A stretch of 64,000 nt of DNA from NCBI RefSeq assembly GCF_963678545.1, contig NZ_OY782870.1:1178001-1242000 (forward strand), given 5' to 3'. Origin of the DNA: an uncultured Methanomethylovorans sp. (GTDB lineage: Archaea; Halobacteriota; Methanosarcinia; Methanosarcinales; Methanosarcinaceae). The notes beneath the pieces are model-generated. The model was not told the DNA's origin and did no database searches. It worked only from the letters and a program-made list of their open reading frames with translations. Below, in pieces: positions 1-9,006 of the stretch (its first letter is position 1; each line of letters opens with the position of its first letter). The position numbers and the translations under genes were made by a program.

Positions 1-542
1 TTAAGATCTATTGCTATGACTATCTTTCCTATTTCTACAAGTTTTTGGCATCTATCTCCATCTTCCAGGGGCACTAGCACCACATCTGCTGCATATATGC
101 CCTCATGGTCAACTATTCCTCGGTCGTGGGATAAATCAATTCGTGCATCACCTTTCGCGCCAAGTACATGGCCTGCACCATATGCTTTTAGATGATCTAT
201 TATCATATGTACTCTAGCGTCGCTACGGTGGAACAGATTAACTTCCAATTGCGCTCCGGTTACATCTGCCAGCGATACAAGGGCTCCAGGTACAAGAGCA
301 GCAGTGTTTCCATTAATGGATATTACAGGTTTCTGTGCAGTGAGCAAATATGCTACAGCCACACGTTCTGCAATTGCTGCGGACTCTATTGTACGTTCAC
401 CAATAAGATAATCAAAGGCTTCACCTCTGCCCTGTGCTACAAGGCCTTGCTGGCTGGTGATACCCATCTGTACACCCTCAACTATCTTTTCCCTGGTAAT
501 CAGGGATGCATATCTTGGATGATCTTCAGGGATATGTGTCAC
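1..542 (-). CDS. 4-phosphopantoate--beta-alanine ligase (phosphopantothenate synthetase), 3' end cut by window
   Basis: ATP-dependent ligase joining 4-phosphopantoate to beta-alanine, the archaeal route to 4'-phosphopantothenate for CoA. The minus-strand translation has the family's hallmarks: HPRYASLITREKIVEG at the N-terminus, then GRGEAFDYLIGE, PVISINGNTAAL, EVNLFHR and VPLEDGDRCQKL, ending in VIAIDL at the window edge. About 180 residues are present, so some 70-80 C-terminal residues are missing. I chose a GTG start because GGGAG lies ten bases upstream and no ATG fits the conserved N-terminus. It lies about 100 bases downstream of pantoate kinase, which makes its substrate, so the two and coaBC probably form one operon. 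The assignment rests on strong recognition of the COG1701 family. Confidence 0.9.
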   Translation of the reverse strand, partial: MTHIPEDHPRYASLITREKIVEGVQMGITSQQGLVAQGRGEAFDYLIGERTIESAAIAERVAVAYLLTAQKPVISINGNTAALVPGALVSLADVTGAQLEVNLFHRSDARVHMIIDHLKAYGAGHVLGAKGDARIDLSHDRGIVDHEGIYAADVVLVPLEDGDRCQKLVEIGKIVIAIDL

Positions 543-643
543 TTTATTCTATCTCCCATTATTCTATCTTTTTTCTATTTTAGATAATTCCGTTTATATT
601 TACTTGAGAGTTTAATGCAGTAATATACTAAATAGGTTTTTTG

Positions 644-1525
644 TCACATAAGCCCTGCTCTGCAATTATTAAGGTAATATGCCAACGGCTGACCGAATTC
701 TGAAAGTGCTTCTATAACTGCATCTCTTCTTTCAGGTTCCACAATTGCAAAAACAGATTCCCCTAACATGGCTTGGGATGCCATGCCGCCAGCGGATTCT
801 ACCGCTTCTATTGCATCTATAATGGCATCTGAAGCAAGTCCCGTACCCAATGCAAAATCTCTGGAGCACTGCATGAAATTCTCAAAAGTAGGTGAAGTCA
901 TGAGTTTTTTCATTGCACCTTTTCCCATAGAAGTTATACGCCAGGCAAAGTCCGGATCAGAGATTACAGAACCAGTATCAAGCTCTCCAAGTGTCAAACA
1001 GAGCACTTCTTTTCCTGCAACTGGTATCCAATCAACAGTACCATAGTTAGGTGCTCCGGGCGTGGTGCGGATGACAACACCTCCAAATGATTGTGCTATT
1101 ACATCACCTAATCCGCTTCGGTTTACAACCTCTGCTACATGTGCTGTTTCAATTAACATGGACGATGTAAGGTTAAGGGATAGTACATCGTTTAGTGCAT
1201 AAGCCGTACTGAGAGCTCCGGCAGCTGATGCTCCAAATCCACAACCTATGGGAATGTTTGATACACTTTCCACCAACAACGGCGAATCTGTAAGCATATT
1301 TACCACAGTTCTTGTAGTGTATCCTCCTACCTGTTCCTCATTAAGTATTATCTGTGTCTCTTCCATTTCTTCTGCAGATGTTACGGTAGTAACAACTCCG
1401 CCATCAATAACTATTCCACAACCTGTAGAACCTTTTTTACGTGGATCTTCATGATCATGTATACAAAAAAAACCGGTTATATGCGCAGGGGCAAAAGCAC
1501 GCGCGGACCTTTTTATTACTTGCAT
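644..1525 (-). CDS. pantoate kinase (GHMP kinase family)
   Basis: Phosphorylates pantoate to 4-phosphopantoate in archaeal CoA synthesis. The 293-residue protein is a GHMP kinase of the COG1829 type. The N-terminus ARAFAPAHITGFF is typical of the family, and the glycine-rich phosphate-binding loop is visible as PIGCGFGASAAGALSTAYAL around residues 92-111. Near the end, GGMASQAMLGESVFAI corresponds to the C-terminal GHMP motif. The ATG follows AGGAAGTG closely and lies four bases after the coaBC stop, indicating translational coupling. With its neighbours on both sides it covers three consecutive steps from pantoate to 4'-phosphopantetheine. Pantoate formation itself is not encoded in the window. 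Confidence 0.93.
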   Translation of the reverse strand: MQVIKRSARAFAPAHITGFFCIHDHEDPRKKGSTGCGIVIDGGVVTTVTSAEEMEETQIILNEEQVGGYTTRTVVNMLTDSPLLVESVSNIPIGCGFGASAAGALSTAYALNDVLSLNLTSSMLIETAHVAEVVNRSGLGDVIAQSFGGVVIRTTPGAPNYGTVDWIPVAGKEVLCLTLGELDTGSVISDPDFAWRITSMGKGAMKKLMTSPTFENFMQCSRDFALGTGLASDAIIDAIEAVESAGGMASQAMLGESVFAIVEPERRDAVIEALSEFGQPLAYYLNNCRAGLM

Positions 1526-1529
1526 GTTT

Positions 1530-2765
1530 TCACTTCCTAGATATCAGCAGGTGGCTGATCTCATCCAGCAATGCAGAAGCTATTACTCTTTTTGATCCTT
1601 TTATATGTATGTGCCCGGGGCTTTCAGTAGTAAGTATATACACCTCGTTATCCTCTGTGCCCATTCCGCTGCCACTTACTTCATTTGCAACAATCATATC
1701 TAGTTTTGAAGTTTCAAGAGTATGCGTTGCTCTCTTAAGAAGTTCATCCAGGGTGGTTCCGGTCTCGGCTTTGAAGCCTGCAATGAGCAATTCTGGGTGT
1801 TCTTCCCTTGCTCTGCCTACAAGTTTGCCAGTAGGTTTAAGGTGTAGGTTTAGTTCGCCACCGGATTTAATTTTCGTATTAGCCGGGTCCAGCGTATAAT
1901 CAGCTATTGCAGCTGCACTAATCAGTATATCATAGCCAGAGACCAGTTCTTCTAATACTGCTTGTGTCATCTGGGCAGCACTTTCCGCATAGATCTCTTT
2001 GATGCCTGTAAATCCTGCTTTGTTACGATGTACTATAGTAACTTCTGCCGAGCGCCGGTATGCCTCCAGAGCAAGTTCAACACCTGTTTTACCAGATGCC
2101 CTGTTGGTAAGTATTCTTATTGGATCAACAGCTTCTGCAGTGGAGCCGCTGGTTATGATTACTTTTCGTCCTTCTAGGTCTTTGCTACCCAATTGCCTTT
2201 CGACCTGAAGTATTATTTCTTCATTTGAAGCTATTTTTGCAATTCCTTCCTTTATATAAGGTCCAATGAATCTAATTCCCCAGCATTTCATTTTTTCTAT
2301 GTTTTCAGCCAGAGCAGGATGATTGTACATAGCTTCATGCATTGCTGGTACTACCATTACGGGTATATCTGACCCAATGGCAGTGGTAGCAAATGTCGTT
2401 ACTGGCGTATCATCTATCCCGGATGCAATTTTTCCAATTGTGTTGGCTGTTGCAGGGGCTATGAGTAACAGATCTGCTTTCCCACTCATTCCGCAAAACT
2501 CTACATGTTCCACAGCTCCGGTTATTTTTGTAATGGCCCCATGACCGGTGGCGTAGTGCAGAGCCATTGGGTTAAGTATCCATGAAGCAGCTTCGCTCAT
2601 TACGGCATATACTTCAGCACCTCTTCTTATTAATTCCCGGGCAAGTTCTACGGTATGCACGGCTGCAATGCTGCCTGTGACTGCAAGCACTATAGTTTTG
2701 CCTGTAAGTGAAGTTGAAGTATTACCTTTTATCCAGATTGTGGGATGGTCACGCGTAGTTTGCAT
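1530..2765 (-). CDS. coaBC: bifunctional phosphopantothenoylcysteine decarboxylase/phosphopantothenate--cysteine ligase
   Basis: Joins cysteine to 4'-phosphopantothenate and decarboxylates the product to 4'-phosphopantetheine. At 411 residues it has the usual fused length. The N-terminal flavoprotein half (about residues 20-190) shows VTGSIAAVHTVELARELIRR and the substrate loop APATANTIGKIASGIDDTP. The C-terminal ligase half (about 200-405) begins GRKVIITSGSTAEAVDPIR and contains ILTNRASGKTGVELA and SAAAIADY. It is the first gene of a minus-strand CoA operon. No Shine-Dalgarno precedes the ATG, while a TATA-like TTTAATATC lies about 30 bases upstream, so the message may be leaderless or have a very short leader; that is inference. 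Confidence 0.95.
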   Translation of the reverse strand: MQTTRDHPTIWIKGNTSTSLTGKTIVLAVTGSIAAVHTVELARELIRRGAEVYAVMSEAASWILNPMALHYATGHGAITKITGAVEHVEFCGMSGKADLLLIAPATANTIGKIASGIDDTPVTTFATTAIGSDIPVMVVPAMHEAMYNHPALAENIEKMKCWGIRFIGPYIKEGIAKIASNEEIILQVERQLGSKDLEGRKVIITSGSTAEAVDPIRILTNRASGKTGVELALEAYRRSAEVTIVHRNKAGFTGIKEIYAESAAQMTQAVLEELVSGYDILISAAAIADYTLDPANTKIKSGGELNLHLKPTGKLVGRAREEHPELLIAGFKAETGTTLDELLKRATHTLETSKLDMIVANEVSGSGMGTEDNEVYILTTESPGHIHIKGSKRVIASALLDEISHLLISRK

Positions 2766-2850
2766 GGGTTAAAAAATGTTGTTTTTGATATTAAATGTTG
2801 GTCTATGGTCTTTTTAGGACCATATTTCCAACTTTTTATCCTAATAAAAG

Positions 2851-4344
2851 TCATGAAGCGCTTTTTGATGCTTCATCAGTGTTTCCATATCTGCCGATGT
2901 TTATTCTACCACCATTAGATTCAGGCTCATGAACGAAGCTGGATTGTGGATATCCAGCATCGATAAGTGGGCTTGTTACGGAGTCTGTGACCCATTCTTT
3001 ACCGGACCATCGGCCTGCAGCACTTTTCAGATGGTAATCATGTTTTGCAGCATCCGCAAATAATGGATCAACGTAGATATCATTTGCCTCATTGATTCCA
3101 TTCCCTTTATAGTTCTGATAAATGCTGTAGATACAGTTGTTATTTGATATGAAAGTATGATTCAAACTATCCGTATTCCATATTCCGCTGGATTCGTATT
3201 TCTTTGAGCCAATTATTATGTTGTTTCTCACAATAGTTGTAAAGTTTGCGTCCATTGTAATTGACTTCGGGTATTTGTAATACTTTATTCCAGCTTCTCC
3301 GGTACTATCTATTACATTATTCTCTATTATTGTATTATTGAATTGTCCTATCACTATACCACAATTGCTGTATCCTGTATTTTCATGATACTGGCCTACA
3401 TCATAAATTACGTTATGATGGATGTATACATCTTTTCCGCGTATTTTATTGTCTGCATCTTCTCCATCTATCCAGATGCCTGCGCCATTAAGGGTGCGAA
3501 TTTTGTTCTTATATATCTCTATGTCTTCAGATTTGTATCCATCACTCTTGTCGATCTCGATACCTGGGCCAGTTGACCAGTCCTCTATTTCCGAATATAT
3601 CAGATTTTTGTAGATTTTTGCATGACCTGAACTTGACAGCCTGAAGGCTGTGTTTGTCCTTGTCAATACTTGATTGTTGGCTACTGTCACACCATTCAGT
3701 CCCAAAGTGTACAGTGCTTCATGCCCAAGCTTATACACTGAATTGTTAGTAAAAACGATGTTTGAAGAAGGATTGTAGAAATAGTTTCTAACTATCAATC
3801 CATCACTTGTTCCCCATTCCATACGCATGTCTGTAACAGTTATGTTAGTACACTTGTAGAAATATATCATGTCATAGTATCCTGAACCACGGGGTACTGA
3901 TTGGTTTTCACTATTTCCGTCTATCTCAAATCCCTTTATTGTAAAGTTCTGTTTTGCGTCTTCCATGTTTGTGATCAATGGCACATAGTCTCCCCAACCA
4001 GCTTTTGGTATTAGCTTGATGCAAGCATCCTTATCGCCAGTAAGAATCGTATTCTCTCCCATTTTCAAGGTACCGTTTATCCAGTAAGTATTCGGGCCTT
4101 TCAGGTATACTGTACCCCCGCCTATACTATTGATATATTCCAGTGCTTTGTTGATTTCCACATGGTCATTTACTCCATCGCAATTATAATTCCCAGTTCC
4201 ATTGGTACCAACGTATGCAGTCGCTCCGCTTGGTACTTTGACTTCTGTGATAGTATCAATAAAATGGTCAACGGATGAAACACATCCTGAAACTGAAAGA
4301 CTTATTACTAAAAGTAAGAACTTTATCAATAGAGGAATTGCCAT
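2851..4344 (-). CDS. secreted right-handed parallel beta-helix lipoprotein
   Basis: Predicted cell-surface protein of 497 residues. The N-terminus is a hydrophobic signal ending in a lipobox-like LSVSGC, so the mature protein may be lipid-anchored through Cys21. The body begins with a pectate-lyase-like entry region (DHVEINKALEYINSIGGG and VYLKGPNTYWI), followed by repeated turns rich in Asn and beta-branched residues, such as NITVTDMRM, NIVFTNNSVY, GVTVANNQVL and TIIENNVID, the stacking pattern of PbH1 coils. Methanosarcina disaggregatase and related cell-wall-polysaccharide enzymes share this fold, but I see no motif that fixes a substrate. It appears monocistronic; an AT-rich TATA-like stretch lies roughly 25 bases before the ATG. 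Function beyond polysaccharide binding or cleavage cannot be called. Confidence 0.75.
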   Translation of the reverse strand: MAIPLLIKFLLLVISLSVSGCVSSVDHFIDTITEVKVPSGATAYVGTNGTGNYNCDGVNDHVEINKALEYINSIGGGTVYLKGPNTYWINGTLKMGENTILTGDKDACIKLIPKAGWGDYVPLITNMEDAKQNFTIKGFEIDGNSENQSVPRGSGYYDMIYFYKCTNITVTDMRMEWGTSDGLIVRNYFYNPSSNIVFTNNSVYKLGHEALYTLGLNGVTVANNQVLTRTNTAFRLSSSGHAKIYKNLIYSEIEDWSTGPGIEIDKSDGYKSEDIEIYKNKIRTLNGAGIWIDGEDADNKIRGKDVYIHHNVIYDVGQYHENTGYSNCGIVIGQFNNTIIENNVIDSTGEAGIKYYKYPKSITMDANFTTIVRNNIIIGSKKYESSGIWNTDSLNHTFISNNNCIYSIYQNYKGNGINEANDIYVDPLFADAAKHDYHLKSAAGRWSGKEWVTDSVTSPLIDAGYPQSSFVHEPESNGGRINIGRYGNTDEASKSAS

Positions 4345-4560
4345 GTAAGTTCATAAGTAGTCAATATTATATTAAATATTTATCGCGATTCTCTTATAAA
4401 AAGGCTCGATAAGATACCTTCAGATATTTTGAGATACTTTTTACTATCCATAATCAATTCTGCGTTTCATGTAGTCTATATTTTCTATGCATGAAAATCT
4501 TAATTAGCGCACCAGAAATGTTATATTTTGAGGCATACCATATTTACTGAGGGGTAAAAT

Positions 4561-4779
4561 ATGTTGGGAATATCGTATTTAGCTTTGCAGACACCTGGAT
4601 TTATGGCTCTTTTCCTTGTACTGGTCTTCTGGGATCTTATGTGGAAAGGAATAGGACTGTGGAAAGCTGCAAGGAATGAAGAGAAATACTGGTTCATTGC
4701 CATACTGATCATAAACAGTCTGGGGATTGTGCCTATTCTTTATATATATGTGTTCCAGAAAGGGAAGAAAGGAATTTGA
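4561..4779 (+). CDS. small two-helix membrane protein, DUF5652-like
   Basis: A 72-residue protein with two hydrophobic helices, about residues 12-30 and 44-64, separated by a short basic and aromatic loop (WKGIGLWKAARNEEKYW). The tail is basic (FQKGKKGI), as expected of a cytoplasmic end. The pattern of tryptophans and the closing Asn-Ser-Leu-Gly-Ile-Val-Pro resembles small DUF5652 or phospholipase-D-N-like membrane proteins common in archaea. GAGGGG lies just before the ATG, supporting translation. It converges on the TspO gene with only 11 bases between the two stop codons. No function can be given. Confidence 0.7.
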   Translation: MLGISYLALQTPGFMALFLVLVFWDLMWKGIGLWKAARNEEKYWFIAILIINSLGIVPILYIYVFQKGKKGI

Positions 4780-4790
4780 TAAATTCCTTT

Positions 4791-5276
4791 TCATCCATTG
4801 AGCACCCATATCGAATAGTTCAATACTGCTGCAAATGATGCCCAGAGGATATATGGTACAAGCAGCAGTGCTGCTGGTTTTGAGATCCTGTAGAACAACC
4901 AGATGTTTACAAGAATAGCCACCCACAGGACAACTATGCCATCGAGCCCATAGAGAGGCGACCGCAGGCCGAAGAACAGCACAGACCACATGAAGTTCAG
5001 GAAAAGCTGTATTCCAAACACGCCCATAGCTTTTTTTACATCAGCCTTTTCTAAGCCTTTCTCCCATACCAGATACAGGGCAATACTCATGAGCATGTAG
5101 AGTAGCGTCCAGACTACTGAGAACGTCCAGCTTGGAGGTACAAAGGATGGCTTCATGAGTGTCGCATACCATGTCGGGATCGCTGGAGTGGTGAACAGCG
5201 CACCCAGTAAGCCGGTAAACTGGCAGAGCAGGATTGATATGAGCAGATGCTTCCAGTTGATTTTAGATGGGATCAT
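4791..5276 (-). CDS. TspO/MBR family tryptophan-rich sensory membrane protein
   Basis: Five-helix membrane protein of the TspO/translocator family, which binds tetrapyrroles and related ligands. With a start at MIPSKINW it is 161 residues, the normal family length; an upstream in-frame ATG at 5327 would add 17 residues not seen in relatives. Family motifs are clear: WYATLMKPSFVPPSWTFSVVWTLLYMLMS, with the conserved Pro and Trp pairs, then LNFMWSVLFFG and a final helix region with LLVPYILWASFAAVLN. It sits downstream of the F430 genes on the same strand, separated by about 175 bases, so a link to tetrapyrrole handling is attractive but unproven. TspO genes are widespread in methanogens. Confidence 0.9.
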   Translation of the reverse strand: MIPSKINWKHLLISILLCQFTGLLGALFTTPAIPTWYATLMKPSFVPPSWTFSVVWTLLYMLMSIALYLVWEKGLEKADVKKAMGVFGIQLFLNFMWSVLFFGLRSPLYGLDGIVVLWVAILVNIWLFYRISKPAALLLVPYILWASFAAVLNYSIWVLNG

Positions 5277-5451
5277 AGCAAATTCTCTATTTATTCTAAG
5301 ATGGGATGTATAAAAGATGTACTGCATTAATAAAATGCTTTTCGCAGCTTATCTAAAAATTTCATTTCAATTAGTACGAAAGTATGGCATCTTATATATA
5401 AAACATAATTAAGTTTCAATAGATGTTATCCTACCATTAGTAATTAAATAC

Positions 5452-6927
5452 TCATCTATTTCTTCCCACAAAATCCACAAAACTCTTCGCGAACTCCTCA
5501 TAAGAACTTGCTACAAGATGGGCATAGCAGCCTAGAGTGTTATTTACGGTGAGGCCGTCCCAGCCATCGATGATGCCGGTGCCCCGGAAGAGTTTGATGG
5601 CGAATCTAGTATCTGAGGTTAGTTCTGTGACTTCTGAATGGTGGAATTCATGGGCGCGGAAGGAATTGCCGGTTTTACCGATTACGGTGTCCAGTGTGAG
5701 AGAGCCAATGTTGTAGCTGACCACTCGCTTGTGTCCCATGAGCGTGTGTCCAGGAAGTGCGCCCACCATTTCATGCGTAGACTCGGGCATCTCGGCCATA
5801 TGGTATGCGCCTTTTCCCTTGACTCCGGTTGTGAGCTTCTCTGTAAGATACATAAGGCCGCCACATTCTCCATATATGGGAAGTCCAGCTTTCGATGCTG
5901 TTTTTATGTCCTCGCGCATGGACGTATTTGCCTCAAGCTCTGCAGCGAACAGTTCTGGATAGCCGCCGCCGATGTATATCCCATCCACTTCAGGCAGGTG
6001 TTTGTCATGTACTGGGCTAAAATATCGTAGTTCTGCTCCAGCAAGTTCCAGCAGCTCAAGGTTATCATGATAATAGAAGTTGAAAGCCTCGTCCAGAGCA
6101 ATACCGATTACTGGCTTCTCTGCTACTTCTCTCTTTACGAAGGTCGTGTTTTCAGGTTTTGGAAGCGGAGCTGCCTGCCCGGCAATGTTCAGCACTTTCT
6201 CTATGTCCACGCTCTCTGAGATAACATCCCTAATGGTGCTGATCTTGGCATCGAAATCCGCAGATCTTCGGCGCTCCTCGATGGCAGGCACCAATCCAAG
6301 ATGCCGCATAGAGATCATCATCTCGTTGTTGCGGTGTATGATTCCTATTACGGGTACACCGGTATAGTGTTCGATGGCTTCCTTTGCCTTCATGGCATGC
6401 CGCTGACCACCAATGTTATTCAATATCACGCCTGCAATGTTTACCTGTGGGTCAAAAGCCTTAAATCCGGAAACAATGGCAGCAGCCGAACGGGTAATGC
6501 TGCGCGCATTAAGTACAAGGATGACCGCACAGTTCAGGATCTTCGCTATCTGTGCAGTGCTTCCAATGTCACTCAAACTCTCCAGGCCCTCATACAGCCC
6601 CCGCACACCCTCAATAATGGCAATATCAGCCTCTCCATCCACTTCACATCCGTGCAGGAACACATCACGCACCCTCTCCTCATCCATCAGGTAGCCATCG
6701 ATGTTCCGCGCCCTGTGTCCTGTGATCTCAGTATAGTAGCTGGGATCGATATAATCCAGTCCCACCTTGAACGGCTGCACCTTATATCCGGCTTTTGACA
6801 GGGCAGCCAGAAGGCCGATGGTAACAGTAGTCTTACCAGAAGAAGAACTTCCTGCAGAGATGAGCACTCTGGGAATGTGTTTCTCCTTGTCGGATGCCAT
6901 AGATTGCATGTTGGTGGGAGTGGTCAT
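5452..6927 (-). CDS. cfbB: Ni-sirohydrochlorin a,c-diamide synthase (CbiA/CobB-type amidotransferase)
   Basis: Uses ATP and glutamine to amidate the a and c side chains of Ni-sirohydrochlorin in F430 synthesis. The 491-residue protein has a dethiobiotin-synthetase-like ATPase domain (about residues 18-260; P-loop SAGSSSSGKTTVTIGLL) and a C-terminal class I glutaminase domain (about 270-485) with the nucleophile Cys in GLPIYGECGGLMYL and a late His in FRAHEFHHSEV. The fold is shared with cobyrinate a,c-diamide synthase CbiA; position next to cfbC, cfbD and cfbE is what favours CfbB. It starts five bases after the cfbC stop, so it is co-transcribed. A second role in corrinoid amidation cannot be excluded from sequence. 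Confidence 0.9.
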   Translation of the reverse strand: MTTPTNMQSMASDKEKHIPRVLISAGSSSSGKTTVTIGLLAALSKAGYKVQPFKVGLDYIDPSYYTEITGHRARNIDGYLMDEERVRDVFLHGCEVDGEADIAIIEGVRGLYEGLESLSDIGSTAQIAKILNCAVILVLNARSITRSAAAIVSGFKAFDPQVNIAGVILNNIGGQRHAMKAKEAIEHYTGVPVIGIIHRNNEMMISMRHLGLVPAIEERRRSADFDAKISTIRDVISESVDIEKVLNIAGQAAPLPKPENTTFVKREVAEKPVIGIALDEAFNFYYHDNLELLELAGAELRYFSPVHDKHLPEVDGIYIGGGYPELFAAELEANTSMREDIKTASKAGLPIYGECGGLMYLTEKLTTGVKGKGAYHMAEMPESTHEMVGALPGHTLMGHKRVVSYNIGSLTLDTVIGKTGNSFRAHEFHHSEVTELTSDTRFAIKLFRGTGIIDGWDGLTVNNTLGCYAHLVASSYEEFAKSFVDFVGRNR

Positions 6928-6932
6928 GTGGA

Positions 6933-7727
6933 TCAGCGTGTAAGTTCTCTCAATCTTTCATCATCCAGTGATGTTGGCAATGCAGAATCTGAATTGGACA
7001 TGATCGCCCGGGCAAGATCACGGTAAATCTGTGCAATGTCTGAATCTGGAGCTTTTTCAAGCACAGAGAACCCATCTCTTTCACAGTCCTGCACTATCTG
7101 CTCTTTGGGGATGAAAGCAACCAGCTTGCTGCCTATCTCTTCAGCGAACTTACGCACGATCTCTTCTTCTCTTGTAACGCTTCGAGAGTTGCAGATTACA
7201 CCGCTAAGACGGGTATCAATCTTGCTAAGTCCCTTGCAGATATTATTTGCAGCGTACAGCGGCATGTATTCGCCTGATGTCAGCACGTATGCATCGTTCA
7301 CAAGTCCTTTCTTGATGGGGGCTACAAAGCCACCACATACGATATCTCCGGGCACGTCATAGATGATAAGGTCCATATCATCCATTTCCTTGCACATATC
7401 CTTAAGTGTCTTTATGGCCACGATGATGCCACGCCCGGCACATCCAATACCCGGTTCAGGCCCTCCTACTTCCACACACCTGACATCCCTGTATCCGTGG
7501 AAAACAATGTCCTCTTCCGTTACTTTCACACCCTGTCTTAACAGGTCCAGGATAGTTGGTATTCTTCTGCCGCCCAAAAGCGTGATGGATGAATCACTCT
7601 TTGGATCGCATCCTATAATCATTACTTTGTATCCTTCCTCAGCACATGCGGCAGCTATATTGGATGCAGTGCTCGATTTCCCAATGCCTCCCTTGCCATA
7701 GATAGCTATACGTTTCTGTTTTTCCAT
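6933..7727 (-). CDS. cfbC: Ni-sirohydrochlorin a,c-diamide reductive cyclase, NifH-like ATPase component
   Basis: Nitrogenase-reductase homologue that delivers ATP-driven electrons to CfbD for reduction and cyclisation of Ni-sirohydrochlorin a,c-diamide. It has the Walker A motif [17 protein letters not shown] close to the N-terminus, CDPKSDSS, and the two cysteines expected to hold the 4Fe-4S cluster at the dimer interface, in [12 protein letters not shown] and [14 protein letters not shown] start it at [11 protein letters not shown], where GAGG lies eleven bases upstream; a start at 7787 would add 20 residues before the P-loop and overlap cfbD. With this start it is 264 residues, usual for the family, and 25 bases separate it from cfbD. 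Confidence 0.93.
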   Translation of the reverse strand: MEKQKRIAIYGKGGIGKSSTASNIAAACAEEGYKVMIIGCDPKSDSSITLLGGRRIPTILDLLRQGVKVTEEDIVFHGYRDVRCVEVGGPEPGIGCAGRGIIVAIKTLKDMCKEMDDMDLIIYDVPGDIVCGGFVAPIKKGLVNDAYVLTSGEYMPLYAANNICKGLSKIDTRLSGVICNSRSVTREEEIVRKFAEEIGSKLVAFIPKEQIVQDCERDGFSVLEKAPDSDIAQIYRDLARAIMSNSDSALPTSLDDERLRELTR

Positions 7728-7752
7728 ATTTATCGCCTCATGCAGAGTCATC

Positions 7753-8865
7753 TTACATCTCTCTTGCCATTTCCCGCAGGGTAGCACCCAGTTCGGACTC
7801 CACGATGTGGTTCACTCCCAATGTCTTTGGATGCAGGTCAATCTCCACTACCACGTGCTTGTGCCCCATCTCCTTCAGGGGCAGCACCTGCCGGGGACCA
7901 TTTGTAACCGAAATAATTTCCATGTTGCTGATATGATCCATGGGTATTGCATGAGGAACGCCGGTGATCACGGCAAAATCATAATCTGCATATTTCTTAG
8001 CTATGAGGTCATCCACCACATTGCCTGCAATGGGGTATTCGTCCAGCCCTCCAGTTATTTCGTGTATCTTCATGCCTTTTTCCTTCAGATCGTTCATAAT
8101 ATTGTGGGCATGGCCCCTTACACGCGGCAGGCCAAGTGATTCATCCAGGTTTGCCATGTTTACTACATTTGCGGAAACTCCCAGCAGGGATGCAACTTCA
8201 TGTATAGCCACTGTGATATCTGCGAACATATAGCCCGTTTCCTTCTTAGCGTTCATTATCACAATGCCTTTCTTGCCTTCCCTAAGTAACTCGATGATAC
8301 GCTGTGCCACTTTGTACTTCAGATCTCCTCTTGACGGAGCCAGGTATTCCTTGCTGGCGGCACCGTGGCGTTTTTCCACCTCTGTTGCCTCTTCCAGAAG
8401 CACTTTCTGGCGCTCGAATTCTTCTCTGTCTATAACTCCTACGTCCAGTGCAGATTCCAAAGTGATCAGCACACCTTTTGTATTATTTGCATACCCTGCA
8501 TGCACCTCAACCTCTATGACTGGCACATCAAGGTTGGCATCCATCACCGGCTCATGCAGTTCCTCTCCAATAATCATGCTGGCGCAAGTCCCAACAACGC
8601 CTATTAACTTTGGGTGGAACATCTCATTGACTTTTTCAAGCACTGAAGAAAGCTCCCTGCGCCCTCCGAATACAAAACCGTTTTCATCAAGGGCCGTGGT
8701 GACTACATGTATCCCGTCTTCTTCTAGGAGTCTCGCATGCTTAAAAGAACATCCCGGTGGTCCATGCAATATGGCAACATCTACATTCAGATCCCTTAGG
8801 GTGTACAACGCAGCAACTATCGAACTCGGTCTGGGGTGTATTATAGATATGTCCTTCGTAGCCAT
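7753..8865 (-). CDS. cfbD: Ni-sirohydrochlorin a,c-diamide reductive cyclase, NifD-like catalytic component
   Basis: Catalytic partner of CfbC in F430 synthesis, related to nitrogenase NifD but simpler and probably homodimeric. Conserved cysteines that fit an Fe-S site are seen in [14 protein letters not shown] and [15 protein letters not shown]. The C-terminal half has the nitrogenase-component fold, with [16 protein letters not shown] and [15 protein letters not shown] place the start at [13 protein letters not shown], six bases after a GGAG; an ATG four codons upstream (8877) is possible. A TATA-like element at 8901-8910 suggests that cfbD-cfbC-cfbB can be transcribed independently of cfbE. 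Confidence 0.92.
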   Translation of the reverse strand: MATKDISIIHPRPSSIVAALYTLRDLNVDVAILHGPPGCSFKHARLLEEDGIHVVTTALDENGFVFGGRRELSSVLEKVNEMFHPKLIGVVGTCASMIIGEELHEPVMDANLDVPVIEVEVHAGYANNTKGVLITLESALDVGVIDREEFERQKVLLEEATEVEKRHGAASKEYLAPSRGDLKYKVAQRIIELLREGKKGIVIMNAKKETGYMFADITVAIHEVASLLGVSANVVNMANLDESLGLPRVRGHAHNIMNDLKEKGMKIHEITGGLDEYPIAGNVVDDLIAKKYADYDFAVITGVPHAIPMDHISNMEIISVTNGPRQVLPLKEMGHKHVVVEIDLHPKTLGVNHIVESELGATLREMAREM

Positions 8866-8900
8866 GCTATTCTCCATGGTGTCCTATGATTGTTATGATA

Positions 8901-8910
8901 TTTATTTAAA
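8901..8910 (-). promoter_or_regulatory. TATA-like element upstream of cfbD
   Basis: On the minus strand TTTAAATAAA lies about 36-45 bases ahead of the chosen cfbD ATG. Typical archaeal spacing would put transcription start near 8880, giving a leader of about 15 bases that carries the GGAG. Seen as sequence only; the assignment as a promoter is inferred. Confidence 0.4.
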
Positions 8911-9006
8911 GAAGTATGATTTTTTACACTTAATCGAATACTACTTTTGCATATACTACAGCTTTCTGATATAAAAGGGCTATTTTATGGAGCAGGCCCC
9001 ATCTTT

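Noticed and set aside
192..587. 131-codon plus-strand frame at the left edge
   Set aside because: The minus strand here clearly encodes phosphopantothenate synthetase; the plus frame has no family resemblance.
5452..6927. Cobyrinate a,c-diamide synthase CbiA of corrinoid synthesis
   Set aside because: Sequence alone fits both; adjacency to cfbC, cfbD and cfbE makes CfbB the better call, though dual use is not excluded.
7728..7787. N-terminal extension of CfbC overlapping cfbD
   Set aside because: It would place 20 extra residues before the P-loop, while GAGG supports the internal ATG.
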